Notes: generated from the letters alone by a model not told the origin. Numbered from the stretch's first letter, positions 11,585 to 24,115 are shown. The stretch is DNA of 64,000 nucleotides from Tragulus kanchil (GCA_022376925.1 JAIOJX010000025.1:139583301-139647300), one strand, 5' to 3'. Numbers and translations are program-made.

Positions 11585-12429
11585 ACAATGCTTCAGTGGA
11601 CTTCATGATTTTACAAAAACATGTTTTCAGACTGTGAGAACATTTCTGAAGATCATATTTTTGAAATTAAAATTGCTTGGATAAGAGTTATTGCACAGGA
11701 AAAATTTTTTTTATAGATATTGACAAGTTGCCTAACCAAAGCTGTAATGATATATGTATTCTCTGTTACTCATTAAGATAGTTTTTGTGTCATGTGATAG
11801 AAAAGTTCATCCAAAGTGGAGAAAGAAAATTTAATGGACCTTGTGCCAAAGGTCGAGAGGAAATCTGGTGTCTGTCAGGCATGGTTCGATACAGGCTCGG
11901 AAATGATGTCATCTGGCTCTAGTTTCTCTATCCTGACCCCTCAGCTCTACTTCCTCAGATGTTTCCCTTCATGGGATTAAAACAGCTGTGGAGTTCTAGG
12001 CTTCGTCATTTCAGCTTCTCATCTAGTGAGGAATATCATGTTTCTATCCCACAAGTTTTCATCAGTGTCTCCTCGGCCTTGATGGGTCAAGGTCACGTCA
12101 ATCAGAATCAGCTAGAGAGCCCAGAGTCAGGACGGTTTTATTGGCCACATCTGGAGCTGGGTGTGGACTTAGCTCACCAGACTGTCACAATCTGAGAGTG
12201 GGATAAGGTAGCTCAGCAGTGGGGTTGGTAGCTATTTCTGGAGGTAAGGCCAATGGGTGGAGTGTCAAGTCAGTAAATTAGGAGTCCCACTTACGGAGAC
12301 ACACTGTCTCATCTAGATTCAGGAGTTTAGGGTATGTTCCATCCTGAGAGCTGGCTTTCAGAAGAGCTGACATGGAGGATCATTGCAGTGGTATATGATT
12401 TAAATGACATTCTTTGCACTGCTGGCTGG
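11585..12429. other. Unique non-coding sequence
   Basis: No recognisable gene or repeat. This includes an A/T-rich stretch at about 11,640-11,800. Confidence 0.45.
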
Positions 12430-12683
12430 GACTGTAATTATGTACTACTAAAATGTTTTTTAAGAGCTATCCTTAGATAAGATTGGCTTTTGAACTGAAA
12501 AAGGAACACAAGTCTCTAAAAGAAAGGAGCAGATGTATTAAAGAACAAAAGCATCTTAATGGTTTTGTTAAGGTTGCTATGGAAACGGCTGAATGCAAAT
12601 TTTATTTTAAGTCTCTCGAAGTTAGTAATCTGCAGAGAGGAGAGAAATTTGGAGCAGGTGCTGTTTTTTTTCCACTTTAAAAA

Positions 12684-12949
12684 AAATTTTGGCCTCCTTT
12701 ATTGGTCTTTTATTTATTTATTTGCATCCAACTATATTCTTCAGCCTGTGTGGGCCTCCCATTGCAGTGGCCTCTCCCGTTGCAGAGCACTGGCTTTGGG
12801 CACATGTGCTCCAGAGAGTTGGCTTGTAATTGGACACACCGGACCAGCCTCTCCGCGGCACGTGGGATCTTCCCGGGTCAGGGATCAAACCCGGTGTCCC
12901 TCGCACTGCAAGGTGGACTCTTTACCCACTGGACCACCAAGGAAGCCCT
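12684..12949 (-). mobile_element. CHR-type SINE (copied at 13815-14080)
   Basis: Reverse complement of CHR: 'tgtgggcctcccattgcagt', 'cagggatcaaacccggtg', 'ccactggaccaccaagg', ending in aagccct. Open frames here (for example 12559-12990) are SINE read-through. An identical copy at +1,131 comes from duplication 2. Confidence 0.88.
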
Positions 12950-13019
12950 ATTTTGTTTTGTTTTGTTTTTTGAGAGAAGAGATACCCTAAAGTTGGGACA
13001 AAACGAGTTTGAGGTATTT

Positions 13020-13313
13020 ATTTCTTCTCCCCCAATCTATTTATTTAAACATTTACTATTTTTTAATTTTTATACAGGGTTTAAAGGTTGTTTTCCATTT
13101 ACAACTATTATAAAATATAAGTAATATTCCTCATGTACCCAGTAGTTTGTTATCTTCCACTGCTCAACCCCTATATTGCCCCTCCCTCCCTGACTGGTAA
13201 CCCCTAGGTGATTCTGTTTCTGTATGCTCCTTTTTTGTAATATTCACTTGTTTGTTGTATTTTCTAGATTCCACATGTAAGTGACATCATCCAATATTTG
13301 TTTCTGACTTGAT
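13020..13313 (-). mobile_element. L1 3' UTR fragment (copied at 14151-14444)
   Basis: Antisense L1 3' UTR signature: 'ggttgttttccatttacaac', 'caacccctatattgcccc', 'attctagattccacatg'-like sequence and aagtgacatcatccaatatttg. It is 5'-truncated and non-coding. Confidence 0.78.
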
Positions 13314-13354
13314 TTTGAGGTCTTTAATCTGAAGAGATTTAGGATATTATTTAG

Positions 13355-13540
13355 GCCAATGGTACTCAAATTTGAGGGAGAATCCCCCAGAAATTTTGTT
13401 AGAATTGATTTCTGTGCCGCATCCTAGAAACTCTGATTTAGTAGTTCTGGGTACAGCCCATATATTTGCCTTCCTAGTAAATTCCTGGTGATGCTGGTAT
13501 GGTGGACACACCTTGAGAAACACTGGACTTCCCTTTCTCT
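13355..13540 (+). mobile_element. MER5-type hAT fragment (copied at 14486-14655)
   Basis: 'ggtactcaaatttgaggga', 'aactctgatttagtagttct' and 'ttgagaaacactgg' are diverged MER5A/B landmarks. This is a non-autonomous DNA transposon relic. Confidence 0.7.
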
Positions 13541-14914
13541 CCGCTTATGGAAATGTTTTTAAGATGCTGCTGGGACTGTAATTATGTACTACTAAAATGT
13601 TTTTAAGATAAGACTGGCTTTTGAACTGAAAAAGGAACACAAGTCTCTAAAAGAAAGGAGCAGATGTATTAAAGAACAAAAGCATCTTAATGGTTTTGTT
13701 AAGGTTGCTATGGAAACGGCTGAATGCAAATTTTATTTTAAGTCTCTCGAAGTTAGTAATCTGCAGAGAGGAGAGAAATTTGGAGCAGGTGCTGTTTTTT
13801 TTCCACTTTAAAAAAAATTTTGGCCTCCTTTATTGGTCTTTTATTTATTTATTTGCATCCAACTATATTCTTCAGCCTGTGTGGGCCTCCCATTGCAGTG
13901 GCCTCTCCCGTTGCAGAGCACTGGCTTTGGGCACATGTGCTCCAGAGAGTTGGCTTGTAATTGGACACACCGGACCAGCCTCTCCGCGGCACGTGGGATC
14001 TTCCCGGGTCAGGGATCAAACCCGGTGTCCCTCGCACTGCAAGGTGGACTCTTTACCCACTGGACCACCAAGGAAGCCCTATTTTGTTTTGTTTTGTTTT
14101 TTGAGAGAAGAGATACCCTAAAGTTGGGACAAAACGAGTTTGAGGTATTTATTTCTTCTCCCCCAATCTATTTATTTAAACATTTACTATTTTTTAATTT
14201 TTATACAGGGTTTAAAGGTTGTTTTCCATTTACAACTATTATAAAATATAAGTAATATTCCTCATGTACCCAGTAGTTTGTTATCTTCCACTGCTCAACC
14301 CCTATATTGCCCCTCCCTCCCTGACTGGTAACCCCTAGGTGATTCTGTTTCTGTATGCTCCTTTTTTGTAATATTCACTTGTTTGTTGTATTTTCTAGAT
14401 TCCACATGTAAGTGACATCATCCAATATTTGTTTCTGACTTGATTTTGAGGTCTTTAATCTGAAGAGATTTAGGATATTATTTAGGCCAATGGTACTCAA
14501 ATTTGAGGGAGAATCCCCCAGAAATTTTGTTAGAATTGATTTCTGTGCCGCATCCTAGAAACTCTGATTTAGTAGTTCTGGGTACAGCCCATATATTTGC
14601 CTTCCTAGTAAATTCCTGGTGATGCTGGTATGGTGGACACACCTTGAGAAACACTGATCTGGGCAACTTCCCTTTCTCTCCGCTTATAGATGGGGAAATT
14701 AAAACTTGGGGTGGTATGAGGCTGGCTCACGGTGATCCTGAGAGTAACCAGAACAGCTGGAGTTAGAATCAACTCCCTCCTCCTGTCCTCCCATCTCTCC
14801 TCTGTAAGGAAACTGAGCCCCAGGTTGGTTGTTGCCAGGGTCATAGAGCAGAGTTAGGAAAGAACCCATACCTCTTGACTTCTAGGCTTGTCCTTTCACC
14901 ACACGTCACAAAGG

Positions 14915-17028
14915 TTTCCACTCCTAGAGAAGCAAGGCACTGGGGAATGACAGATTTGCCCTTTCAGTAGCCAGATGATTCAGGAAGTGTTTCCCTTCAA
15001 CACAGAGAACAAGGAGTCTGTATTGTTCAGTAGAATGAATCTCGAGCCCCATGATGGGGAAACTCAATAGTAATTGAACCTCTTTGTCTTGGAACAAATG
15101 AGTGTAGCTGGTGTTGGGGAGGAAAAACTTTCCTCTTCCCTCTTAGGCGCAGTATCTTGAGCAGGCGAATTCAACTAACAAAAGACAGAAAGGAGGGAAA
15201 AGTACAATCTTATCTGTATGTTATTTGCACAGAAGCTAAGAGAAAAGAAGTAAAACTCAAAGATGGAGAGATGTAAGGGCTTATATACCATTTTAATACA
15301 GCAAAGTGGATTTGGGCTTGGAGGAATATAAATCATGGGGAAGTGACTAGGAAAAATACAGGGGAACTAATTGAAGACTTGGGCTGTTTAGTAACGTCTG
15401 TTTCTTCCAATTCTTCTCAGTGTGATGAGAATGCTTTTCTCTTCCTGGGATGGGATGGGAAGGGGAATACCTTCACTAGGGGAAATATGTACTCCGCTTG
15501 TAGGCGGGAAAGACGAGGGCAGAGAACTCTTCCTACATCTGTTGACTCTCAATTTGCTTTTAGCTCAAAATAATCTTATGTTGGCATATTTGGTGTGTGT
15601 GTGGGGGGGAAGGGGGTGGCATATTCTGGATGCCTTTACTGGAGACCTGGGATTGAACTCTGCTGATCCAGTGCAGCGTATGGTGCCACCAGGAGCTTGC
15701 GATGAGAAGACCCTCCCAGTTAATCGCTAATGACCTGCAGTGCACCGGAGTCTGGGAAGGAGCGAGCCCCTTTAAGGGAAGAGCAGAGGTGCCAACATCA
15801 GCACTGATGAAACTCAGTGTCACAGGGCTATAGGGGGAGAGAGGCAGGATGACTCTCATCCAGCCCAAGGGAAGATATGCTTAGATTAAGCCCTCTTGAA
15901 AGGACTACTAAAATTAGATTTCAAATGATTTATTTTTATGAAAAAATAATTTTTCTTTTAGATTAAAGCCCATTCTTTTTAAATGGTTAACGTGACTAAA
16001 GATTTCCACTCCTAGAGCAAGGCACTGGGGAATGACAGATTTGCCCTTTCAGTAGCCAGATGATTCAGGAAGTGTTTCCTTCAACACAGAGAACAAGGAG
16101 TCTGTATTGTTCAGTAGAATGAATCTCGAGCCCCATGATGGGGAAACTCAATAGTAATTGAACCTCTTTGTCTTGGAACAAATGAGTGTAGCTGGTGTTG
16201 GGGAGGAAAAACTTTCCTCTTCCCTCTTAGGCGCAGTATCTTGAGCAGGCGAATTCAACTAACAAAAGACAGAAAGGAGGGAAAAGTACAATCTTATCTG
16301 TATGTTATTTGCACAGAAGCTAAGAGAAAAGAAGTAAAACTCAAAGATGGAGAGATGTAAGGGCTTATATACCATTTTAATACAGCAAAGTGGATTTGGG
16401 CTTGGAGGAATATAAATCATGGGGAAGTGACTAGGAAAAATACAGGGGAACTAATTGAAGACTTGGGCTGTTTAGTAACGTCTGTTTCTTCCAATTCTTC
16501 TCAGTGTGATGAGAATGCTTTTCTCTTCCTGGGATGGGATGGGAAGGGGAATACCTTCACTAGGGGAAATATGTACTCCGCTTGTAGGCGGGAAAGACGA
16601 GGGCAGAGAACTCTTCCTACATCTGTTGACTCTCAATTTGCTTTTAGCTCAAAATAATCTTATGTTGGCATATTTGGTGTGTGTGTGGGGGGGAAGGGGG
16701 TGGCATATTCTGGATGCCTTTACTGGAGACCTGGGATTGAACTCTGCTGATCCAGTGCAGCGTATGGTGCCACCAGGAGCTTGCGATGAGAAGACCCTCC
16801 CAGTTAATCGCTAATGACCTGCAGTGCACCGGAGTCTGGGAAGGAGCGAGCCCCTTTAAGGGAAGAGCAGAGGTGCCAACATCAGCACTGATGAAACTCA
16901 GTGTCACAGGGCTATAGGGGGAGAGAGGCAGGATGACTCTCATCCAGCCCAAGGGAAGATATGCTTAGATTAAGCCCTCTTGAAAGGACTACTAAAATTA
17001 GATTTCAAATGATTTATTTTTATGAAAA
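14915..17028 (+). repeat. Tandem duplication 3 (offset 1,084-1,088 bp)
   Basis: Copy A is 14915-15944 and copy B is 16003-17028. The start of B has small deletions relative to A (cctagagcaagg against cctagagaagcaagg, and one c lost in gtgtttccc). The spacer at 15945-16002 ends 'acgtgactaaaga', a degraded match to 'acgtcacaaagg' upstream of A. Confidence 0.95.
15644..15787 (+). repeat. Repeat unit with an inverted partner at 17,622
   Basis: About 143 bases starting at 'gacctgggattgaactctg' recur, diverged, as a reverse complement at 17622-17764. Duplication 3 copies this unit to 16728-16871. The family is not recognised. Two insertions of one dispersed repeat is the simplest explanation. Confidence 0.75.
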
Positions 17029-17149
17029 GAAAAAAAACACTTAATTGTGTGTTCCATTTTAGAGACTAGTATGTAATGATGCTACTTAATGAAGAATTCT
17101 ATTTTGGCTTTTAGAAACTATCTGTGTTAACCAGGCCTGTGTAAAGAAG

Positions 17150-17345
17150 AGCACTTTTTACCACCAGGCAATTACTAAAGGGCCATTATCTACCTTATCT
17201 CAATTATGGGCAACATAACTAAAGAGAAATAAACAGCTGGAGGAGTGCTGGACTTGCCAACGCAAACCTATTAAGTGACAATAGGTCTCGGAGTCCCCAT
17301 GCTCGGATTAAGTTATCCTGAAAAATGTACATACGTCATTCTGAA
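17150..17345. promoter_or_regulatory. Possible regulatory element (unique, motif-dense)
   Basis: Non-repetitive stretch with GATA-like ccttatct, a homeobox-like ggcaattac, an E-box cagctg and aataaac. Motif density alone is weak evidence. No conservation data are available here. Confidence 0.2.
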
Positions 17346-17621
17346 GGAGTTCGTTGATCAGCCCATGGTTCTTGACGAGACAGGAACAGGAGGCGAAACA
17401 GAGAATGATGGAAAGGGGAACAGAAAGGGGGGCCTGCAGAGCTGACCACAGACACATCGCGTGAGTTCAACACTCTTCTCAGGATGACATCCTAATTTTT
17501 CTCTCCAATTTTGGGACCATAGTCAGTGGTTGGCCAGGTGGGAGGAGTATTTTGAGTACAGGGGACCTTCCAAGATACCCTGAAATCTCTTCCAAGGGCG
17601 AGTCTGTGGTTTTCCCCACAG

Positions 17622-17764
17622 CTCTGCTCTTTCCTTAAAGGGGCTCACCCCTTCCCAGACTCTCTGGTGCACTGTAGGTCATTAGCGATTGATTGGGAGG
17701 GTCTTCTCACCTCAAGCTCCTGGTGGTACCATACACTGAACTGGATCAGCAGAGTTTAACCCCA
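17622..17764 (-). repeat. Diverged inverted copy of the 15,644-15,787 repeat
   Basis: Reads 'ttaaaggggctcacccct', then 'gtcattagcgattgattggg' and 'ggatcagcagagtttaac', the reverse complement of the upstream unit with scattered substitutions. The divergence shows this pair is old, unlike the near-identical tandem copies. Confidence 0.75.
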
Positions 17765-18680
17765 GTTCAGCCACTGTGTGACCCAAGGGCAAGTTACCAA
17801 ACCTCCGAGAGCCTTCCCTCAGCAAGGGAAATCTCTATCTATCTTCTCTATCTATTCTGCCTCTGTCTGTCTACTCAGTCACACTCTTTCACACAATAGT
17901 ACAGATGAAGAGGGGTGTTATCAAATCTAGAGCACTGCAGACTGAGTTTTCCAGAAGCAGATGCTGACACGGAGTTTAGGGTGCATGGCCTCTTTATAGG
18001 GGTCCTCTCCTCTGAGGAGCAAGGGGAGCAGGCAGGCCTGGTCTGAGGGAGAGATGGGCTGCAGAGCCCTGGAATGACTACTGCCCATCAGAGTAGCCCC
18101 ATGAGGGCTGAGAGGGCCAGCCCTCTACATCCTTGCCTCACTCAGCCACTCAATGTGGTTGCCTTTGGAAAGCTGCGCTGTGGGGCAAGGCCGGTTCTGC
18201 ATCAGAGGCAAGCCCTGAGCGGATCCCTGGGGCTGCTTGCTGGCCAGCATCCTGCAGCAAGGCATCCAGGCTCTCTCTGAAGGCTGGGTTGGGTGCTAAT
18301 CTTCACATCTTCCAGGTAGGCACCCAACAAGCATGCCTCCTTCAGCCACCAGAACCGTCCTCTTTTCTTTTTCTTTTTAGCTTTTTTTCCGTCGTCTTTT
18401 CATGCTCCACCTGTCTGCTTCTCTTGCAGCTGCTCCTTCACGAACTCCCGTCCCCTGCATAGTCCTGAGAGCCAGTGGCTCCCTTGAAGGGGACCTGGAA
18501 GTGTGTGTGTTTCAGCTGTCTTCTGTACAGAGGTAGAAAGTCTCTTTAACATTCTTTTTTTTTTTTAATCTCATTCAGATAATTTGACAGTTACTCATGA
18601 CTCCTCTTTTACTTTGGGTAGAGAGAAAAACCAGCCAGCTTTATTCTGCTGAATAGAACAACACAGATGCTCGTGAATGC
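17765..18680. other. Non-coding sequence with a possible MIR piece
   Basis: 'cactgtgtgacccaagggca' and agttaccaaacctc at 17770-17815 resemble MIR. The rest shows no gene and no confident repeat apart from short T-rich runs. Confidence 0.4.
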
Positions 18681-20864
18681 GCTGTGGGCCTGTGGCCCTC
18701 CAGCTAGTACTAACAATAGGGAGGAGGCTTGCATGCCTCGCTAACAGATTTCCAAGAACACCATGGGCCGCCAAAAAAGCCATTTGGACTGGTTTCTTTT
18801 CCCCTTGTTACCTCGCTAAGAGATAAAGAGGCTGATGGGCCGTGAGTGGGAACATGGATGGGAGAACATTTGGGAGGAGGTGACCGTCAAGGGTGCCTGG
18901 AAGCCAAGGTACAAAACAGAGACTAGGAGAAGGGGGTTGATTTCTAGTGCCTTTGACATGCAGAAGTTGCTCTCGTGGGGAGTCTGAAAGTGTGCAGGCA
19001 GTAGGAAGCTAGGTCTTGAGCAGAGGGTGGGAAACAGCTGGCAGGGCCCCGAATGGGTTTGTGATTGGCTTCCTAATATGCCTGATCTGGGCATCACTCC
19101 CTGGAGATGCCAGCGTTCATAGGTGTCCTGGCCCACATCTCCATGAGGCCCCCGGAGAATTCTAAAGATGGCAGAAAGAGAGACAGCATGTGCACCCCTC
19201 AGCCACGTTACAGAGAAGGTCACCGATTCTGTGTTCTGGCAGTGGATGTGCTCTACATAACGTCTCCTGCATCTGGGCTAGAAGCCCACATCAGGGGCTG
19301 CAATAGACCACCAGCTCCTTCTGTGAATGGCAACCGTGAAAGCCACCCTGCCGGGCCCTCTCATGTCCTGGCTGCCTTCAGGAGTCCCACAGAGGGGACT
19401 AGGAGAGTCCTAGGGAAGTGGGACGTCCCTTTCAGACACTATTTCAAGCCCCAGTCATTCTTTTTTAAAAATTGTTTACTTTGGTCAAGTACTTAACATG
19501 AGATCCATACTCGTAACAAATCTGAAATGCACGCCTAATTGTTGACTATAGGCACAATGCTGCACGGCAGGTCTCTAGAGCTTACTCGTCTCATTTAACT
19601 GAAACTTCCTACCAGTTGATTAATAGCTCTCCGTCTCTCACCATCATTCCAGGCTTGGAGTTTATGAATCTATTTTGGATATCTCATATACAAGGAAACA
19701 TGCAGCACTTGTCTTTCTGTGTCTGGACTTACATCACTCCGGGTGATGCCCTCAAAATACATCCACCACTTAACAATTGCTGTGGGCCTGTGGCCCTCCA
19801 GCTAGTACTAACAATAGGGAGGAGGCTTGCATGCCTCGCTAACAGATTTCCAAGAACACCATGGGCCGCCAAAAAAGCCATTTGGACTGGTTTCTTTTCC
19901 CCTTGTTACCTCGCTAAGAGATAAAGAGGCTGATGGGCCGTGAGTGGGAACATGGATGGGAGAACATTTGGGAGGAGGTGACCGTCAAGGGTGCCTGGAA
20001 GCCAAGGTACAAAACAGAGACTAGGAGAAGGGGGTTGATTTCTAGTGCCTTTGACATGCAGAAGTTGCTCTCGTGGGGAGTCTGAAAGTGTGCAGGCAGT
20101 AGGAAGCTAGGTCTTGAGCAGAGGGTGGGAAACAGCTGGCAGGGCCCCGAATGGGTTTGTGATTGGCTTCCTAATATGCCTGATCTGGGCATCACTCCCT
20201 GGAGATGCCAGCGTTCATAGGTGTCCTGGCCCACATCTCCATGAGGCCCCCGGAGAATTCTAAAGATGGCAGAAAGAGAGACAGCATGTGCACCCCTCAG
20301 CCACGTTACAGAGAAGGTCACCGATTCTGTGTTCTGGCAGTGGATGTGCTCTACATAACGTCTCCTGCATCTGGGCTAGAAGCCCACATCAGGGGCTGCA
20401 ATAGACCACCAGCTCCTTCTGTGAATGGCAACCGTGAAAGCCACCCTGCCGGGCCCTCTCATGTCCTGGCTGCCTTCAGGAGTCCCACAGAGGGGACTAG
20501 GAGAGTCCTAGGGAAGTGGGACGTCCCTTTCAGACACTATTTCAAGCCCCAGTCATTCTTTTTTAAAAATTGTTTACTTTGGTCAAGTACTTAACATGAG
20601 ATCCATACTCGTAACAAATCTGAAATGCACGCCTAATTGTTGACTATAGGCACAATGCTGCACGGCAGGTCTCTAGAGCTTACTCGTCTCATTTAACTGA
20701 AACTTCCTACCAGTTGATTAATAGCTCTCCGTCTCTCACCATCATTCCAGGCTTGGAGTTTATGAATCTATTTTGGATATCTCATATACAAGGAAACATG
20801 CAGCACTTGTCTTTCTGTGTCTGGACTTACATCACTCCGGGTGATGCCCTCAAAGTACATCCAC
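18681..20864 (+). repeat. Tandem duplication 4 (offset 1,098 bp)
   Basis: Copy A is 18681-19766 and copy B is 19779-20864. The 12-bp spacer cacttaacaatt is a deletion-bearing version of the true continuation after B (cacttataacagaatt). Copy A therefore ends in a low-quality tail. Confidence 0.95.
19445..19768 (-). mobile_element. Old L1 3' UTR fragment (copied at 20543-20866)
   Basis: Antisense L1M-type signature: 'aactgaaacttcctaccagt', 'ttttggatatctcatatac', 'tgtctttctgtgtctgga'. Non-coding. The second copy comes from duplication 4. Confidence 0.7.
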
Positions 20865-20866
20865 AT

Positions 20867-21339
20867 TGCCACTTATAACAGAATTTTCTTCTGTTTTAAG
20901 TCAAGCCTCAGCCATCCTGCAGACGAAGCTAACAGCAGGACCCCATTTACGTCCATGTCTGGGGAGGGCAGCCTGGAATTCCGGCATGCCTGGTGCAGGA
21001 AGAGGAGAATCAGGCTTGGGGTATTGCAACTTGACTCTCCCTGCAGTGCTCCAGTCCCTCTGTGAGGACACGGCACTGGGCGGGGGCTGAGTGGCTCACT
21101 TCAGGTCTCATGGATGGTGAGCAGTGGGGAAGGTCCTGTGTTCTGGCCCCATTGGGCTCTAGAGCTGTCAGGTCCATGGTTACACTGCTTCTGATGTTCC
21201 TCGAAGCAGAGAAGACATGGGGACCTGGAATATAGTCACATGGAGACACAAGTCAGGCTGATGAAGGACCCATGGCTTCAGAGGATGTTGCAACCCTCAT
21301 TCATAAGTGGTGGACACCTGGTGTCCTCAGCACTGTGCT
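20867..21339. other. Unique non-coding sequence
   Basis: No gene or clear repeat recognised. Confidence 0.4.
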
Positions 21340-21640
21340 GACCACCAGCACATATGGCTGCTGAGCCCCTGAAACGTGACTCGTCCGAACTGAGATGTGC
21401 TGTGTGAATTTTAAAAGCTTAGTATCTAAGAAGGTGAACTACCTCCGTTATAATTTCTAGATGGATTACATGCTGATATATCTGGGGTATAATAATTATA
21501 GTTAAAATTGTGTATTTTAGCATATGAAACATTACAATTAATTTCACTTGGTTCTTCTTACTTTTGAAAATGGTGGTTATTGGAAAATTAAAAATACCCA
21601 AGAGGCTCACATTATATTTCTTCTCTTTTATTTTTTAATA
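21340..21640 (+). repeat. Ancient interspersed repeat, family uncertain
   Basis: 'tggctgctgagcccctgaaa', 'ctgagatgtgctgtgtgaat' and 'caattaatttcacttggttc' match a common old AT-rich mammalian repeat pattern. I cannot name the family without a library search. Confidence 0.5.
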
Positions 21641-21664
21641 TTTAGTCTAATATTATTCTGTGTG

Positions 21665-22010
21665 TTTTGGGATGAGATTAACATTTGAATCTGAGTAAAT
21701 CAGTCGACTGAGTAAAACAGATTGCCATCCCCAATGTAGGTGGGCCTCATCCAATCAGTGGAAGGTCTGAATAGAACAGAAAAGCTGACTGAGAAGGAAC
21801 TTCAGTGGTGACCCCTTGGGATGGACCATTCCTGCCTTGGGACTTGTACTGGAATTGACACCATCTGCTGTCTTGAGTTTTCAGCACTAACTGCAGATCT
21901 TGAGTGTTTTTGTTTTTTTCATCTTTCATAGTCAAATGAGCCAACTCTCTATAATTAATTTTTATCTCTCTCTCTGGAGAATCCTGATGAATCCAGATAT
22001 TAAACAATCA
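21665..22010 (+). repeat. Ancient interspersed repeat, family uncertain
   Basis: 'gagattaacatttgaatctg', 'gggcctcatccaatcagtgg' and 'ctctggagaatcctgatga' form a familiar dispersed-repeat order. It is old and non-coding. The exact family is unresolved. Confidence 0.55.
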
Positions 22011-22559
22011 ATTTACATACTAGATAATTCTCTATAACTGCTTGGGGACATGGCATGTGGTGAACTGACATGGAAATATCTAGGGGCTGAGTCTGTTCAC
22101 CATCTTCTGGGGGAACCTAGGCTCTGGCCTTTCCCCAAGGCCTCCTGGTCCACTGGGTCACCTCCCACAGTCTAGCCACCTCCTTGTGTCCACAGGGCAG
22201 GACATGGTCAGTCAGGTCTTTACCTTAAGTCTGGGCCAGAGTAGAAAGTCTCTTCCTGTGCCTTTACCAGTCTCTACCCCAGGCAGTGGGAGTCTGCTTG
22301 GTTTTTCTGTTCTCCTCATTTCCTTTTTATTATTTAAATCTCTTTTGATAAGATGAATGAATGAAAATGAACACCTTGAAGACTTCTGCCACTTGGCATT
22401 AGGCATGTTTTATGAAGTTCTGACAGTGAAACAAAAAGTGTCATCCTTCTTTATATAATTCAACACCATGTTTGTCATTTTCAAAATCGTCTTGCATTCC
22501 TGGTGCAGAGGCTGGGGGTGGGTGGGAGGAGGGCCACACTGTGGGTAAAGTAGGCGTGT

Positions 22560-22770
22560 GGGCTTTGGATGTGGTGAGATCAGATCCGCGTGGATGTCAG
22601 TTCTAGATGTCCACTGTCTAGGCGACCCTGGGCAAGTCATTCAGCGTTGCCAGGCCCCAGCTTTGTCTGTACGATGGGGCTCATTCTGCCTATCAGGTGG
22701 GTTTCCAGGAGGATCAGTGATAAAGAATAGAAAGCACTAAGCACCACTCTAGCATGTAACAGATGTCCAA
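22560..22770 (+). repeat. MIR
   Basis: MIR core order is visible: a 'cgaccctgggcaagtcatt' segment followed by a cccagctttgtctgtacgatgggg segment and a tail with aaagcactaagc. It is diverged, and contains gtgggtttccaggaggatca at about 22697. Confidence 0.6.
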
Positions 22771-23084
22771 TCAGTGGTTTCCATTGCCATGGTGGCTAAT
22801 TTTCACGGGGAGGTTCCTATGTCCTTCTCTTGTTCTTTTGTCCTGCTTAGTCAGGTTGCACTTAGGTTGGAACTCTTCTGGTTACCTATGACAGTGTTAC
22901 GCACTGACCCAAACAATAGTTGTGCTGTTACGTGTGTGGATTTCGTGGATGAAGGATCTGGATGGCACATGCAGGGGTAATGTCTCTGCTCCCCCATGTC
23001 TGAGTGGGAAGACCTGAACTGCTGAGGGCTGGAAACATCCAGAAGCTTCTTCCCACACCTCTGGTTGTTGGGGAGGTGGATTCT

Positions 23085-23545
23085 CTGATGACTAATGACA
23101 CCGATGACCTTCTCATACGGTTTTTGTCCATTTGTCTGTTGTCTCTGGAGAAATATCTAGTCAAATTCTTTGCCCATTTTAACATTGAGGTATCTGTTAA
23201 ATGATTGACGCCTATGTGTTCTTTATATATTCTAGATATGATTTTCTTATCAGATATTTGATTTGTAAATATTTTCTCCCATTCTGTAGGGCATCTTTTC
23301 ACTTTCTTGACAGCGTCCTTGGAAATACAAGTTTCAAATCATACAGCCAATTGATCTATTTTTATCTTGGTCAAAAATCAGATGACCATAATGTTAAGGT
23401 TTATTTCTGACTCCAGTTTTTATTTCATTTACCTATAGGTCAATCCTTTCGTCCATACTAAGCTTACACCGTGATTACTGCCGTTTGCGAATAAGTTTTG
23501 AAGTCAGGAAATGTGAGCCCTCCAACTTTGTTCTTTTTCAGTCTG
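23085..23545 (-). mobile_element. L1 ORF2 C-terminal fragment
   Basis: The minus-strand translation (about 23,302 to 23,085) shows L1 ORF2 hallmarks: EKIFTNQISDKKIISRIYKE, KWAKNLTRYFS, and SSVSLVIRE, after which homology stops. Continuing to about 23,545 on the + strand, 'gtcaggaaatgtgagccctc' is also antisense ORF2. It is badly decayed and not functional. Confidence 0.85.
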
Positions 23546-24009
23546 TGATGTTTTGGCATCAAAAACATATCACATCAACAAAGCCAAAACTCTAGGTAAA
23601 ACAGTGAAATAGACAATTTTGGGCAACTTGCCTCCCTTTCTGTATCCTTTTTCTTTTTATTCCCTGTGAGCGTTTAGACTCTACATGCTTTTCATCCAAG
23701 TCTTTATCAAAAGCTGCTCTCTGGGGATGAATATAATAAACTTTTTCTTACTTAGGTAAAATGACTAAAGAAGCTTAAAGTCATTACCATCCTCAGGAGA
23801 ATTTGCTTTTTAAAAAAGGGAACAAAAATGTCTTAAAGCTGAGGAATTACTGTCTAATGGTAACGTTTTCTCTGTAAGCAGGCCTGGGAAGTGCTTTCTG
23901 AGGGAGGGAAGTCCTCATATTGCATTCATAAAGATGTTATGGATGGGCCCTTATCCTGCCTAAGCCCACGCTGGCTTTGCTCAAGGTTTATGGATTCTTT
24001 CTCCCCCGA

Positions 24010-24115
24010 CTGTGAGGTTTACACCCATCACTTACTTGTTTCATGACCTTGGGCAAACGAACCTCTAGGAAGCTCAGTTTTCTCTTTTGCAATATGCAGA
24101 AAATCATTCTCACTG
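24010..24115 (+). repeat. MIR fragment
   Basis: 'catgaccttgggcaaacga', acctctaggaagctcagttttc and a caatatgcagaaaatcattctcac segment follow MIR order. Confidence 0.6.

Larger units (their letters stand above)
12430..14687 (+). repeat. Tandem duplication 2 (offset 1,131-1,144 bp)
   Basis: Copy A is 12430-13548 and copy B is 13574-14687. The start of B lacks about 13 bases present in A (after aaaatgttttt). The end of A lacks about 10 bases present in B (after gagaaacactg). Both defects face the junction, as expected for poor contig ends. Confidence 0.95.

Noticed and set aside
12559..12990. 143-residue frame present twice (also 13690-14121), suggesting a gene pair
   Set aside because: It lies over an antisense CHR SINE. 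The second copy is the tandem duplication.
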